Source: Syngnathus acus (lineage: Eukaryota; Chordata; Actinopteri; Syngnathiformes; Syngnathidae). From it: a stretch of DNA of 64,000 nucleotides. Every line of letters starts with the position of its first letter. Position 1 is the first letter of the stretch. Shown piece after piece: positions 47,886 to 61,206 of the stretch. The notes below the pieces were generated by a model. It made no database searches and was not told the DNA's origin. It worked only from the letters and a program-made list of their open reading frames with translations. Position numbers and translations under genes: made by a program. Location: positions 1,923,476 through 1,987,475 of the forward strand of contig NC_051089.1 of the NCBI RefSeq assembly GCF_901709675.1. Reading direction: 5' to 3'.

Positions 47886-49102
47886 GGGCTAGAGGGACCT
47901 TCAAGGTTGGATCGTGTTTTGACTCATTTCTAGGGGGGTTTCCCCCTTTTGAATCAGATTCTTCTCTCTGGTGGCACAAAATACGATGCCTTAACTTTGT
48001 TAATTGGCATAAGTGAACTCACCTCCTTGTGAACTTGGCTCTGATCGATTTCAGCCGTTGTTATGATCATGTTTGGATAAGCGCTGTCATAACAAAGAGG
48101 TCAGGTGTATATACTGCAGTGTTGCATTTATTATGAATTGTGGCTCTGGAGCTACGCTGTCGGAATAGCTATTGATTGGAGTGAGCCCAATGCGGCTGAC
48201 TTTGATTATGCATGTGAGGAGTAGGACATACCTGTGTTGGATCAATACAGGCGCCGCGCATGAGAACTGCGGCTTTAAAGCAGAACTAGTTAAACCTTGT
48301 TGATGATTGTATTTGCTACTGAAAAGTAACATTTGACATATGATCAGCTGTGCACACTGTGAAAAAGAATTGGCCTTGACATTTTCTATCAGGCCTCTTC
48401 ATGATAAAAGACAGGATCAAATTTGCTTAACGATTTTTCATCAAGAGAATTTTAGCCTTTTGTTCTGTTGTTTCCTGTCCTCCTTTTTTTCTTCTCCAAT
48501 TTATTCTGGCTAATTAGGAAACTTAGAACAGTTTGCCCGTCCCCCCCACAAAGTCTCACCCCAGCTGGGCTTATAAAATGATTAAGAACACTGAGCCTGT
48601 CAGCTCATGATTGATTGACAACAATAAATAATGGACCATGTTGTAAAAAATAAAACAATGTTCCGTGTATAAGACGGCGAGTCCCCCCCTGCCTGTGCAC
48701 CATGACGTACGTACGTGTTGTGCTGCCGGTCTAGTAATTGATGCTCAATGATAACAATGGAAGCAATCCCCCAATGGCAAATAAATGTTCATCTGCTGTA
48801 TTGTTTTCTGAAAGAAATCATGAGGAAAAAGCCAATCAATTAGCAGACGCACGCAGGAACACAGCGGGAATGATAATAATGAAAGGCTCCTCTTCCCATT
48901 CGTATTCCACCAAAACTCATTGTCAAGCATCCAGCAGGTGGAACAGACGGAAAATGGGGGGTAGGGGGTGTGGGGTGACAATGACGACGCGTTCTGTGCT
49001 TACAAACAAGTGTGACGATTTAGGGATGGTTCTCACTTTCTGCATGTCTTCCTTGCGTTCATTACCAGTACCTTAACAAATGATGTAATTCTCTTTTTCT
49101 CT

Positions 49103-49106
<4 letters not shown>
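47886..49106. other. Intergenic DNA
   Basis: No gene or repeat is recognised. Confidence 0.4.

Positions 49107-49142
<36 letters not shown>
49107..49142. repeat. GT dinucleotide microsatellite, 18 units
   Basis: This is an uninterrupted GT run. Confidence 0.95.
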
Positions 49143-49143
<1 letters not shown>

Positions 49144-49196
49144 GGATTTCATAATAATCAACAAACCAACTGTGGTATAGCAATAATTTTGTGTAC

Positions 49197-49203
<7 letters not shown>

Positions 49204-49275
<72 letters not shown>

Positions 49276-49300
49276 CGTCTCTCTCTTTCTGTCTCTCTCT
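49204..49300. repeat. CT dinucleotide microsatellite
   Basis: About 34 uninterrupted TC/CT units run to 49270, followed by an interrupted tail. It is a polypurine/polypyrimidine mirror tract. Confidence 0.95.
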
Positions 49301-50409
49301 GTTTTCTTCTATTACATTGAAATATTTCCATAATGTGATGCAAAGCCCATGTCACATTTACACTTAAGTCTTTCAGACGGCAGAGAAAATAAAATAAAGA
49401 CACTAAACTCCTGCCAAAAGTTCAGAGCAGTTTTTTTTGTCACTGCACTTTGCTTCCATTATTGCACCCTTGGGCCCAGGAAGTATTTAATCCGATACAC
49501 AGCATTAGGAAAACTATTTTTTATGCATTGTGTTCTCTGCGGATGCTCCAAGAATCCCGTAATCCGCATTTATAAGTAGAAACGTGGAGGCTGCAGCATA
49601 TAAGAATGAGCACAAATGAGAAGTGTCACTGCTTGTGCTGTTTGCACTATTATATTATTTTTGTATAATGTGGCTGAGACATATCCAGTATGAAAAGCAT
49701 TCGTGCCAAGTTGCATTAAGCCCCATTTCGTCCAATCGGTAGTCTGCTGATGTTCAGTTTATTGAAAAGGTTTTTTTTTTTTATATAAGAGGTGCACAAA
49801 ATGGATGGATGAATAGAAAGTGAAGAATATAAAAACAGACACTGTCGTGATACAATACATGAAACACGCATGGCTATTCTGCCGTTTATCCTGTTCAGGG
49901 TCACAGATGAGCTGGAACCCATCACAATATGCGACATTTGAAAGCATGCAACAAAACCAAAAATAATATCTGTTGTAATTCTCGGTCTCCCGGTTTTAAC
50001 ACAAGTGGTCGTCTTTTGGTTTCAAGTGCCGCCTCCCATGTCCTTTTCCTACTTGCATCCACCCAAGGTCAGTTTGGTCTCCGTGGCAACAGTGACATTC
50101 GGCGCATTGTCAGGTTATTTAATCAAGACTGACTCTCCGTGTTTCAGATGAGCACCGACATGGCTTTTATTGCTGAAACTGCTGAGTGGGGCAACCCTCC
50201 ACAAACCTTGAAAAGTGGAAGTGATAGAGTGGAGGAAGAGACATCTTGAGGAGATGCTGCAAAAACGATGAAGCATCATTATTATATTGCTGTAAGAAAG
50301 CCCTTCATGTTTCCTTTATTGATTAGACTTGACAAATAGGCACCAAAACATACACCACTTCACAGATGACCACTGCAACTGCTTTTCTGTCGACTGATTT
50401 TGAAGCCAC
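49301..50409. other. Intergenic DNA with one possible repeat fragment
   Basis: Bases 49872-49925 (GCCGTTTATCCTGTTCAGGG and GAGCTGGAACCC) resemble a common fish interspersed repeat; this is from memory and low confidence. Nothing else is seen. Confidence 0.3.
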
Positions 50410-50479
50410 TTAACTCGTTCGGTGTCATTGACGGTTATAGATGTCAAAGATATTAACTGGGTTGGCAGTGAATGAGTGA
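50410..50479. repeat. 75-bp palindromic repeat, second copy
   Basis: TAACTCGTTCGGTGTCATTG ... TTGGCAGTGAATGAGTG matches the family seen at 29497, with diverged arms. Confidence 0.7.
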
Positions 50480-50950
50480 AACACTTCACTTCTCATTTGA
50501 ACAATAACAGGCAAGGAGGAAGCCTCGGGAGAGGAGAAAGTGGTGCAAGGGGAGGGGGGGGTTCATTTACATCTCATCTGTTGACAGTCAGGTATGTTGT
50601 TATCATTGTGGGCTGCCCTCTAGTTTATCTCCCAGTAGAAGATAACAGCCCGCTCCACGTGACTATAGGGCCAGACAAGCAATTATCTATGTGCCCTCTA
50701 TCCAATGTGATTTAAATCAGCCGGCTGCCCCTGCTCCATTTTCCCCTCTCAATCACTTCCAGCTAAAATGCAAAAGAGACCCTTAATAAAACAAATAGCT
50801 AATGTCCTGGATTTGAGACCGCAGATAATCTGCTTGGATTTTACAGACATTAGACTATGGTACAGAGAACGGACAGATTTGTGCACGTTGACAGATCAAA
50901 TATTTTTGGACAAGAATTTCATGTTGTTTCATGGTGGCATGAAATTGCTA

Positions 50951-51238
50951 GCTTAAGTTAAGTTAAAGTCCCAATGATCGTCACACACACATCTGGGTGT
51001 GGTGAAATTTGTCCTCTGCGTTTAACCCATCCCCATGTGATTTTGATCCATCCCCTGGGGGAGAGGGGAATCATTTGGTGATCTAACCCCCCAATTCCAA
51101 CCCTTAATGCTGAGTGCCAAGCAGGGAGGCAATGGGTCCCATTTTTATAGTCTTTGGTATGACCCGGCCGGGGATTGAACCCACAACCTTCCAGTCTCAG
51201 GGCGGACACTCTACCACTAGCCCACTGAGCTAGTAACA
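50951..51238 (-). repeat. tRNA-derived SINE, nearly complete
   Basis: On the minus strand the head reads TAGCTCAGTGGGCTAGTGG (A box) and GGGTTCAATCCCC (B box) with tRNA spacing. A body of about 200 bp follows and the element ends in a short CTTAA-type tail at 50951-50970. The two boxes are an internal RNA polymerase III promoter. It gives rise to a spurious 101-codon frame. Confidence 0.88.
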
Positions 51239-54200
51239 TGCAAGACAGAGTATTTGCAGACATGAAGTGTCACTGGTTTGATGTCATTTTTTCTATGGAA
51301 TGCACAATCAATTAAAATATAAAAGTAAAATGGAGGAAAATAAATAGAATCATGTCGATGCTGGCCCACTGGGCATCCGCCCTTGAAGGCAGATGGCTCA
51401 TTCAGCCCTGGGACTGACAACACTATGTTTCAGTTAAATTTCTAGTCTATAAAAGCCAATTTACAACCAATTCAGCAGGCAGACGGCACTTGCTTCCTTT
51501 ACAAGTAACACATACAAATTTAGTTAATTGTACAATTTGTTCTCTTGTGTTTGCTCATAACTTCAATGAGTAGACTTTTTATTTTGAAGCTGAGGAGAGA
51601 GAAAAAAATCTTCAGATACAAGCTAGCGGACTTACATAGGAGCACTTCCTACTCTTAAATGCGCACAACAGCACACACACGGCAACTATTTATGGCATGT
51701 GCATAGCTGAGAATGTGTGCGCATCAGTCATCCGACTCGTCCTTTGTCCTGTTTGTCTCTCTGCCGCTTCGCACTCAGAAAGCCGGGCAAGATCACATTA
51801 AGTGGGCCTACTGTTGCGCAGCTGCATTTGGCTGAGTGCTGAGGGAGATATGGGGCAAGGCATTACTCTAAGTCAGTCCCAAAAGGCTTCTGACAATCCA
51901 AAAACAACAAGGCCAATGTAATTCACTCGGCCAGACATCCTCACTTCGGTGCTTCCAGACTTGTTTGCAACGGTCCCCGCCCCCGCCTTGCGTTTTGTTG
52001 CTTTTTGAAATAGGATTTCATTGAAATGTGAAGGATATGCTATCTGTGGGTTTATGATGGCAAAGTTCAGATGTGTGTTTCAATTGAATAGAGAGAATCT
52101 AAACATTGGTGTGGACTTTTTTGTGCTTGTTGATTGAGCAGCAAACGTCAAAACTGCCCTCGGGCTCACTTTGTAAACGTCACATGGCTAGAAAACAGTC
52201 ATGACAATCTCGAGCATTCGGATGTCAGTTTCAATGGACAGCAGGGGGCGGTATGGGCGGTTCGATCCGAGACAAAGACTACACTGAAATCTATTCATCT
52301 GTTGATGTTTTAACAGGCGGTACTAAGATATGCTAATATTAGAACCACTTCACTACTTATTCATGTCAGCGCTCACTGCCTGCACAACACGTTCAAAGTG
52401 GCTTTGAAGTATTTTAGTTCATATGCATTTTGGCAAGTTCATATCGATCAATTCAAATTGTCATCCTGAAAGAGCCGATGACGGATTAATGATTTGACGA
52501 TTCCTTTTCTATATAACAGTCAATAATTTTTTGCACGAATAATTTCTTTGTTCAAACTTACTTTGACATGTTTTACTAATTAAATATAATATAATATAAT
52601 TAATATAATATAATATAACATAATAATGATAAATAATAATATATAAATATATATAATATATGTTGATTCGTGTGCTGCAAGTGCAAGTTGTTTTACTGGA
52701 TTCTCTTTTTCACAGCTAAAGTTGGTATATGGTGTCACATTTAAGGTTACACACCGTGAGCTCAAGTCCGAAAAAGCACACAGCTGGAAACTTCTCTGAC
52801 TGTGCACATTCTCCCGCCCACTCAAATGTGTCACAACTACACATCAGATCTGCCAGTTGTCAAAATATGAGAGCGACTCGTCCGGTGTGTGGCACCACAG
52901 CTGCAGAGACAGCTCTTCTTCAAAATGTTTTGGAGCTGAGCATGCTCACATCCCAAATTGGAATGACACAAATGCTGCTTATTTCATAATTAAAGTGCGC
53001 TACATTTTTCAAACAGATTTGACGGCATTCACAAGTGTCAGGAAAACCCCATGCTCCAAGATTTGCAGCCAGTCCGTCAGACTTCAATGGAACAAGCCTC
53101 TTTGGTGGTTGGCACAATTCTAGACTGTGCCTCGATAAAAATCACATTTGTCAGCTGATATTTTTGTCAAAACAAAGTGCATAAACATTTCACTGGAGTA
53201 CCAGAAGTATGAGGACTTAAGCCTTTCGTTTAGACAAACTTAGCACCAGAAATGTAAATTATATAGTTCTTCCGATGTGATGAGCATTATTTGCAAGGGG
53301 AAAATAGTTTCTTCATGAATGATGTATTCAACTTGTCCTTGGATATCTGGTCAATGTTGATACTTGACAATGGAGACTTAATAGATGTAATGAAAGTGAT
53401 ACTTTTTTATTGGACAACACCAATGAAATTTTGTGAGACGATTCAACGATGTATTTTACATTCTCCCAACGAGAAATCAATGATTAGGGGTCTCTAGATT
53501 CTTGGTGTAACAACTTCAGGGTCTCCACTGAGACTGTGTTATTGTTGTTTTCACACTCGGGGGGTGTCAGAGACATTGAACTATTGTTTTTTTCAATCTT
53601 GCTTTATGCCCTATCAAAATGCCCAAAGCCTGATTTGGTACAGTTCACCATCAAGAAAGAGAATCCTCAAGCTGTCTGTCAGATAACGAAACCAAGAAAC
53701 CAGTGGTTGAAGAGAGTGCGAGGGTCAGGTTCTCCCTCAGGAACTCTGCATCCTCCCCCACCCCCTGATCAACGTTGTGGGTTTTCTTGCCTGACAAAGA
53801 GTTTCATCAAGCTCCGTGTTGTCTCTCATGAAACGTCTGGTCTTGCACACTCTAATGGTTGCTCCTCAGGGTGTTATATACTACATCGTATCAAGGCCTA
53901 GTAGTTGTAAAGGCTGTCTTTGCTCTTGCAAACACAATATGGCAGACATAGTTTGTAGTTTCACTACAAGTGTAGTCTTTGACTACTATTAGTCATCAGA
54001 CCAGTTTGTATGACAGTTTTAGAATACAGTCGACCCTTGCATAGTGACGATTCATTCCGTTTCAATACTTTTAAAATATTGGTGGTTAATTGGTCCGGTG
54101 GAGGTTTACTGTATTGGGAAACTCTACGATCCAGATTTCTCCAGGATTATTGCATTATTGTATGAAAACATGCATAAATCAAATAGATAATGAAGCAATT

Positions 54201-57200
54201 AGAATCTAAATTTGAATTAAGAGTTGATGAAGGTATCCCATCCTTTGCTTTGTTATTACAAGTACCCAACGACCTTTACTTTAAGAAGAACACAACCAGT
54301 TGTATTATTTCTCCTCTGCTTTGCTCAACATTGAACTGAAAGCACACCGGCTTTCCATTTCATAAACGCTCTTGTGTTTTTACGTTAAAATAGGAATAAC
54401 CACAAGCCATAAAATAGGTAAGAGTGGCGATTTCACTCAGCGTTTGGCAGCCGGTTCCATAGATCAGCTCAAGGCATCATCAGGTCAAACTTCTCTTCTG
54501 TATAGCCCCAGTGAAAAGACTTTTCTAATGAATAACACATACAGTCCAACTGGAGGAAGTCCAGAACGCTGCCATCCAACAGAAAGCGAACTATTGACTT
54601 GCTGTGCAGGGCAACCTAAAAGAATCAACAAGGAAAGCCTGAGGGGAGTTTTGATCTACTACTTTAATCTGTGGTCCAAGTCAGCGCTCAACTAACATCT
54701 CAATTTTATGTGTAAACTTCAGTCATAGGATATTAAGATAAGATGGCATAAATATAAGATTATTAGTCCTACGATCGAGAAATTTGCATCATTTCAGCAC
54801 CAGTAGCTGATACAAAAAAGAAACATGCCGGGAGGAAAAACTCTGATCTTAGTGCTGTTAGCCATGACTGCGTAAACAGCAGCAGGCCTGCCTCCTGGAA
54901 GTCCCTGTCATGCTAGGTTAGCATCGCGACTCTTATTGGGGATAGTTCTAACGTTGCCATGATAACAGATGGGAGGATGGGCTGACATCGTCTCCTCCTT
55001 GCTCGCCGCCCCATCCCGGCCCGACACTCCCGTCTCCTTCCTCCTCAGCTCAGAGGGTATATGGAGTCTCCCCCCCGGGAAGCCATCGGAGAGCTAGCAT
55101 GGAGCGCCAGCAGTTGATCCCGCCTGCAAACACGGGAGACTTGGCTCCAAGCCAACACAGTGTGCATTCATGTTTAAAAAGTAAAAGCAATACACTGAGG
55201 TCCAAAAACACAAACAAAATAAACTAAAGATGAGAAAAGAAAAAGAAAGCTCAAGAGTGAGCTGGAGCTGCCAGGAACAGGCTGCTGTTCTCACAGCGCC
55301 GTTGATCAAAGACCATTTATGATATTATTATTTTAAATTATTGATCGTGCTACTGTCTTGTTTTTAACAGATGCTGAAGTTTAGCACCATAATAGTTGAT
55401 ATTGTGTAAAATGTGAGTGATGTTGGATTCAGTGTTTTTAAGAAGCAGGAGCAAATCACTTAATCATCAAATTTATGCACTAATCAGACAAAAAAGGCGG
55501 AGCGGGGGAAGAAAAAGAGGCTAAAAGTAATGTTCTTAGGAAACAAGCAAACAAATCAAGCTTTCATGCATTTTCACTTGACAGAGCTTCCATTTCCCCC
55601 CTTATTTAGAGTGAAGTGCTGCCAAGTGGACTGTTGCACACAGATTTTTCTCTGATAGAGAGATCTCCTGTGGAAAGACCTCCACAGCAATAAAGAAATA
55701 AGGCAACAGACGTAGGAAAATCCTGCTGGGAATTGCGGCAGAAATATGGACATAAAGTATCTAGCAATTCACACAATTCATCATAGTCCTTCATTTATTT
55801 TTAACACAGCTTCAACTTTAAAAGATGACATGATAAAGATATTCATATGAATTTGTTATGATTACAAACACTGCACTATGTAACAATAAATAATAACCAT
55901 ATCACTAAATATGTAGATGATTGGCAGTGTCAATCAAACTAGAGCTTTGTTGTCTATTTTTCAAAAGACATAACCTTCCACTGACTCGTAAACGAATGCC
56001 CTAGTTAGCGTAGGCAGAAGGGCCATGCAGTGTGCAAACTGCACTACTACGTTTTGCATATAATTATAGATAAGATTTGTATTTTACAGTTACTCAGGAG
56101 CAAAATCCTATCAGTGTCTAATAGAGAATTCTGCTCATGTAGAAACAATACAAAGCAATGACCAGACCATAATCAGCTCCTACTTGGTTGTTGCTGTACT
56201 TATTCATTCAACAACTCAATCCCAAATCCATTTGGGTGTCACATGACAGGGCTTAACCAATCGTGAAACAGCAAAATAAAACCACCTGTTGACTAAAACG
56301 ATTAGCATCAGACCACAAAAAAATGATCATGTATGTTTTTTGATGACATGGACAATACTGCAGGCTTGAAGCCGGCTCCGATATTTAATGTGGAAATCGT
56401 ATTGTTTATAAATCCCAAGTGAGGTGAAGTACCTAGCCCACAGTAATTGTTGTCAAGCATTCATACGACCTAAACAGATAATATACCCTAATGGATGCAC
56501 ATACAGCTGTCAAAACAATGTAGCGGTAGCCAATATAGCATTCGGAGCTTGTAGTATTTTCACCTGTGTGATCTTTATTTTAGTGCTAACATACCGGCAT
56601 CAGGAATTTTTCTGCCCCGGGGCCTTCATTATTTAGGTAGATGATAATGAGGTTTTTCACAATATGCTCGTGTCTATCAAAAGTCTTCTAAGTATCGTCA
56701 TGAGGCTTGCCGGGTTGTATTTTAACCATTAAAAGTGAAGCCACGGCGTATGAAGCGAGTGGATGAGGGCGGCTTCGGCTTGCCTTACTTGATCCCCAGA
56801 CAATTACAATTTCATTGTGAAAAGAACACCACCTACGGCATCATTAAGACGTTGTTTATTCAGCCGATTTGTCGCTAATTCCCATGACAGCCCGAATTAA
56901 TATTGCATATAGCACGTCCCCACATCATTAACTAGCTTCAGACTTTAATGGGTTGCGTGCAAAATATATGCTAACAAACACCATATAATTAATTACCGGT
57001 TATATTTGTTGCAATTTTACCAAGTGCCATACCGTAACAGTAAAACTCCACTTAAACGCAGGAATGGATTTAAATGGCGCCTGTTGTGATGAAAAAGCAA
57101 CAGAGGCTGGACTGTGCCAAGCGAGGCCCATTCGGTGGTGAGTCGTGCCGTTCCCGAAACCTGTAATGTAAAAGCGGCAATAGTTGGCATTCATCTGTGA

Positions 57201-58365
57201 AATGCAAACCGTGAAACATGGGAAGCTTGCTTCATTTGGCCTTTTGCTGCAGAGCTCAACCTGTCCATACAATACCAATAGTGGGAAAATGAATGATGGG
57301 GGTGAGGAAGTAAGTAATAGCGGTACGGAGGCAGAGAGCAGATGTTTTGGGACGTCTTCTCAGCCAAGTGACTGTTTAGGGTCTCTGCCACTTTGTTCTA
57401 CTCCACAACATCAATCTCTGTTTTGCCATCTGTGCATTACTCCTTCACAAAGCTATTAATTGTATTTTTCTTCCCCGGGTGTTTGATTTAATTCTTGCCT
57501 TTGCCTATCTAATGCCTCTTTATTTCTTAACGGCTGAGTCTATCCTTGACCACCTGTGGGGCATTACAATACGCTTTAACTAGCTTTTCTCCCTCCTCCT
57601 AGAAAATGTTAATTGTTATCAAATTCTACAACAAAGGCTCCATTTCCTAAGGTCACAGTTGGCTGAGTATTTTTTTTTTGACAATGTTGACGTGAATTAA
57701 AACCAAAGTGACTCTGTGTTTGTAGCCTTGCTTTCGGCGATTAAGAAGATTCCATAATGCGTAGGAAACCAGCTGGCAAAAAAAAAAAAAAATGCTTCTG
57801 GGTGGCTTTCTGCCGCCCTTCTCATCTTGCGTGAGGCATTAGTCTCAATATGCAGCACATACTGTCCTCTCAAGCACAACAACACAACAAGCCTCGCAGG
57901 CTGAAGGCAGCAAAACAGTGCACGAGGGCGCTAACTGTTTGTTTCACTTGGTAGATATACAGCCAAATGTATAGCATTTAGTCTTATAAATGTATTTCCC
58001 GCTTATGCCGATTCACGCTCCATCAATTTGCAATGTTTGCAGACTATTAAAAGTTGCCTCATTTTTCTTAGTTGCGGCATACAATATGAACATGTACTTT
58101 ATATCCTGAACCTGAAGTATTTACTCCGAGTTTGGTTTACGACGCACTACGCTCGAGTGCCCGTTAAATGTTTCATTGAATGCTGGGACAAGATGTAAAT
58201 AGTGTAAGTACGTATATTGCCGCATTTTAGCACGCAAGTCTGTTTGTTTTAGGTGTAGGTGTACAATTGATTGACAGACTTTCTGTTAAGTTATGCTCGC
58301 AATTATATATTGTTTCTATTTTATGTTTTGATTAATTGTATTCAGTATTTCTTGGTTCTCGTCTT
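51239..58365. other. Intergenic DNA
   Basis: A TAATA-type AT tract is at 52578-52668. Several open frames near 53.5 and 54.4 kb (about 110-120 codons) match nothing I recognise. No RNA gene or other repeat is seen in this 7-kb stretch. Confidence 0.4.
52578..52668. repeat. AT-rich TAATA microsatellite
   Basis: TAATA/ATATA units run for about 90 bp. Confidence 0.8.
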
Positions 58366-58617
58366 TGGCTACATCGGCTACACAACAAACTGATGAATAA
58401 CTAGTTTTGAAATCAGAGACTAGTAAAAACTATTTAATTATTTTAAAAAAAGATGAATGCTAAACATTTCTAGAATTTTTTTCTATTTTTTAAAAGTGAC
58501 GACAATTTCTAATTTTACTATTGACACATGAAGTCGATGCACAATTTGTCTTCGTGGGCCACATAAAATGATTTGATGGGCCGTATCTGGCCCTCGGGCC
58601 TCGGGTTTGACACCATG
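58366..58617 (-). repeat. hAT-like short transposon, copy G (far end missing)
   Basis: It shares ACAACAAACTGATGAATAAC and AACTAGTTTTGAAATCAGAG with the reverse of copy C and closes GGGCCTCGGGTTTGACACC. It directly abuts the unclassified repeat at 58612. Confidence 0.75.
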
Positions 58618-58835
58618 GTCCAAGTGAAAACACCTGTGTTAATTAAGTGGGCGTGTTTAATAAAGACCCTTGTGCACACAGAAGTAGTAATAGTTGTTGC
58701 AATGAGTTGTGTGCTAACAAAGCTGAACTTCCTCCCTGGCTTTCTTTTTTTTCTTTTTTTTTTTATCCACCGAGTTCGATGCAATTGCAAGGTTTCACAC
58801 AAGTACCTGCTGCTGCATGGCTGCTCTGGCAACAC
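58612..58835 (-). repeat. Unclassified interspersed repeat, copy 2
   Basis: This is the reverse-complement partner of 30393-30600. Both copies end at the same GACCAT(A/G)GTGTCAAAC sequence, so the repeat and the hAT-like end travel together. Confidence 0.75.
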
Positions 58836-59964
58836 TTTACTTCCTAATATTGATCTTCCTTTGAGCGCAGTAAAATGAATAAACAGCAGAAACTATGGAA
58901 TGCTAGCTCAGGTGGAGTTTTTGAAGATGGGTCATCGGCTCTTTCAGCGTTTTAAGGTCAGTTTCACCCAATCATATTATATCAGATGTAAAGACCTCAT
59001 AGCAGGACACATAAAAAAGGAGACTCCTTGGGTTAGATGTTTATTATTCGTGCAAATGTCATCTGCCGTTTTCCTCGACACCCCACTTGGTACAACCAGC
59101 GTGTGTGACCATTCAATTTCTTCTAAATTCTGATTTAAAAATATCCAACATATTAAAGCAAAAAGATGCAAGATTGTATGTAAATAAAAAAAAATACTCA
59201 TCGCAAAATGCGTTTTGTTATCTGCTGTAGTCTGGGAAGACTGTAACGATGAAACAGTGACAGAAGCTCACCTGGAAAACAACCCTTTGAGCTGACGCCC
59301 GGATGCTTCCTTCTTGCAAAGGCTTCAAACATTTATAAAACTAAGCTAAAGGATGTGCTGCTGCAAAATCGACTACCTAATTATTTAAGAGTTAGTAGCA
59401 AAGAGGGGAAGTGTCATACAGTAGTATACCTTCTATCTGACATAGCATCAGTATAAAACTGTGAACAGGGAAAGATGTACAGTCCATGATCAAATATGAA
59501 TAATTTATGAAGAGCCATCATATTGAAAGCCTAAGAAACACACTGGTAATATTTTTGTGAACCCCGGCGACCAGTATATATATATATATATATATATAAT
59601 TTGTCCCTAGATTCCTCCTGCACCCAAAAACTGAACATAGAGGTAAGCTGGCCACCATGAACACTCCACTGGTGCTGAGTGCCCAGAAAAGGAGAGTCCT
59701 GAATGTGTCGTTAATTATTAAAATGTTGAAGTACCCATCAAAGCTTTATTTCCATTCATCTGAATATACAGATTACGCATTGTCATCTAATTAGTACGGT
59801 GAATGAGCCTGTCAACTGTACAAAGGCAGAGGCAGCCCAGAGTATCTTCAGGCCTTCCTTTGTTAGACTTATCTCATTCCAAGTACGTGTGAGTGTGACT
59901 CTGCGTGCACACGTGTGTGTGTGGTCTTGTCTCATACATATCCTGCCCACTTTATTCTCACTTA
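58836..59964. other. Intergenic DNA
   Basis: A TA dinucleotide tract is at 59575-59597. Nothing else is recognised. Confidence 0.4.
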
Positions 59965-60160
59965 CCATATTTTCCGGACTATAAATCACTTCAGAGTACA
60001 AGTCGCACCAGCCATAAAATGCATAATAAAAAAGATATATATATATAGGTCGCACTGGAGTATAAGTCGCATTTTTGGGGGAAATTTATTTGATAAAATC
60101 CAACAGCAAGAGCATGAAGATTGGATGAATTGAAGGCAAAAGGGCAGTTGGACCAAAACA
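59965..60160. repeat. Truncated MITE-like fragment related to the CCGTATTTTCC family
   Basis: ACCATATTTTCCGGACTATA is followed by repeated AAGTCGCA motifs. It resembles the end and sub-terminal repeats of the TA-flanked MITEs, but the matching right end is missing. Confidence 0.5.
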
Positions 60161-60365
60161 CAGGGAATTTGTGAGATTGAGCAGGAGGGGGGCATTTATT
60201 TTCCAACAAAGGTAGCAGGATCAGAAAGCATAATTAACAGCCCAAATCCTTTGCAATCTCTAGTTACAAAATGTCCAATTACATATTCAACGCCAAAAAG
60301 TTCGCTTTCTGAATGAATACTTGAGTTTCAGTGAGCATGACATAAATTCTTAACTTTCATGTCTT

Positions 60366-60690
60366 ATGAGAGTCAGGTGGGAGCCTCTTAACTCCTCTTG
60401 GAGGTTACTGCAGCTGAAGTCTGCCACACATTCAAACACAACGTCAGCTACAGCACTGCTGACTGTGCTTAATCAAAAGCTCCTACCACATTCAAAAAGT
60501 TCTTTCAAAAATATCACGACAGGCAGAACAAAGGCAGCTGCAGTGGTTAAAGATGTCCTTGCTCCAAAAGCAGTGGGTGATGTTCTCGAGACCCTGAAAT
60601 TAGATCAAATCCAACCTGCCTTTCTGCTTACACACTGATAGCTCAAATAAAGGCAACAGAAACAGGAAGATGTTTCCCCTTTGCGGTTCC
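60366..60690 (+). pseudogene. Fossil of a transposase-like protein, frameshifted
   Basis: The open frame reads SATHSNTTSATALLTVLNQK and then GRTKAAAVVKDVLAPKAVG and DVLETLK. It stops at 60638, while the next frame continues TDSSNKGNRNRKMFPL. I associate this order of motifs with hAT-type transposase-related proteins repeated in fish genomes; that is from memory and unverified. The shift between frames near 60635 and the lack of an N- or C-terminus show it is dead. Confidence 0.45.
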
Positions 60691-60896
60691 AAATGCAGAC
60701 TCACAAATAAAATGTGAAGGTCAAAAGTGCTTCTTTTGAATGTTTTGCGATGATGATGATAAACACAAATAAAAATGAACAGAGTAGACATTATATGAAA
60801 AAAGAGTCGACATATGAAAAAAGTGTTTTATGCATCATTGTCGACAGGGAAATTTCCATCCTGACTTTTAACATTCCAATTACTATTTTTAAAAAG

Positions 60897-61206
60897 TACT
60901 GTATTTTCCGCAGTATAAGGCACGCCTAAAAACCTCCAATTTTCTCAAAAGCCGACAGTGCACCTTATAACCAGGTGCGCCTTATATATGGACCAATATT
61001 GAGCCACTACAGCAGGCGTGTCCAAAGTTCGGCCCGCGGGCCAAATGTATATATCTTGTATATGGACAAAGTTTTAAAATGGGCCATTCATTGAAGGTGC
61101 GCCTTATAATCCGGTGCGCCTTATATATGGACAAAGTTTTAAATGGGCCATTCATTGAAGGTGCGCCTTATAATCCGGTGCGCCTTATAGTGCGGAAAAT
61201 ACGGTA
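60897..61206. mobile_element. TA-flanked mariner-type MITE, second copy (310 bp)
   Basis: It starts TACTGTATTTTCCGCAGTAT and ends ATAGTGCGGAAAATACGGTA with TA on both sides. A 65-bp unit (TATATGGACAAAGTTTTAAA onwards) is repeated twice in tandem near the right end. A hAT-like end fragment (CGTGTCCAAAGTTCGGCCCG) lies inside at 61015-61046. Confidence 0.82.

Noticed and set aside
49111-49403. Frames rich in VC, SL or RE repeats
   Set aside because: They are translations of GT and CT microsatellites.
51160-51238. tRNA gene
   Set aside because: The A and B boxes are tRNA-like, but the sequence continues into a SINE body and lacks a proper acceptor stem.
50958-51263. 101-codon minus-strand frame
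   Set aside because: It is a translation of the tRNA-derived SINE.
54372-54695. 107-codon frame of protein-like composition
   Set aside because: No recognised family, no splice or promoter context; kept only as an unexplained frame.
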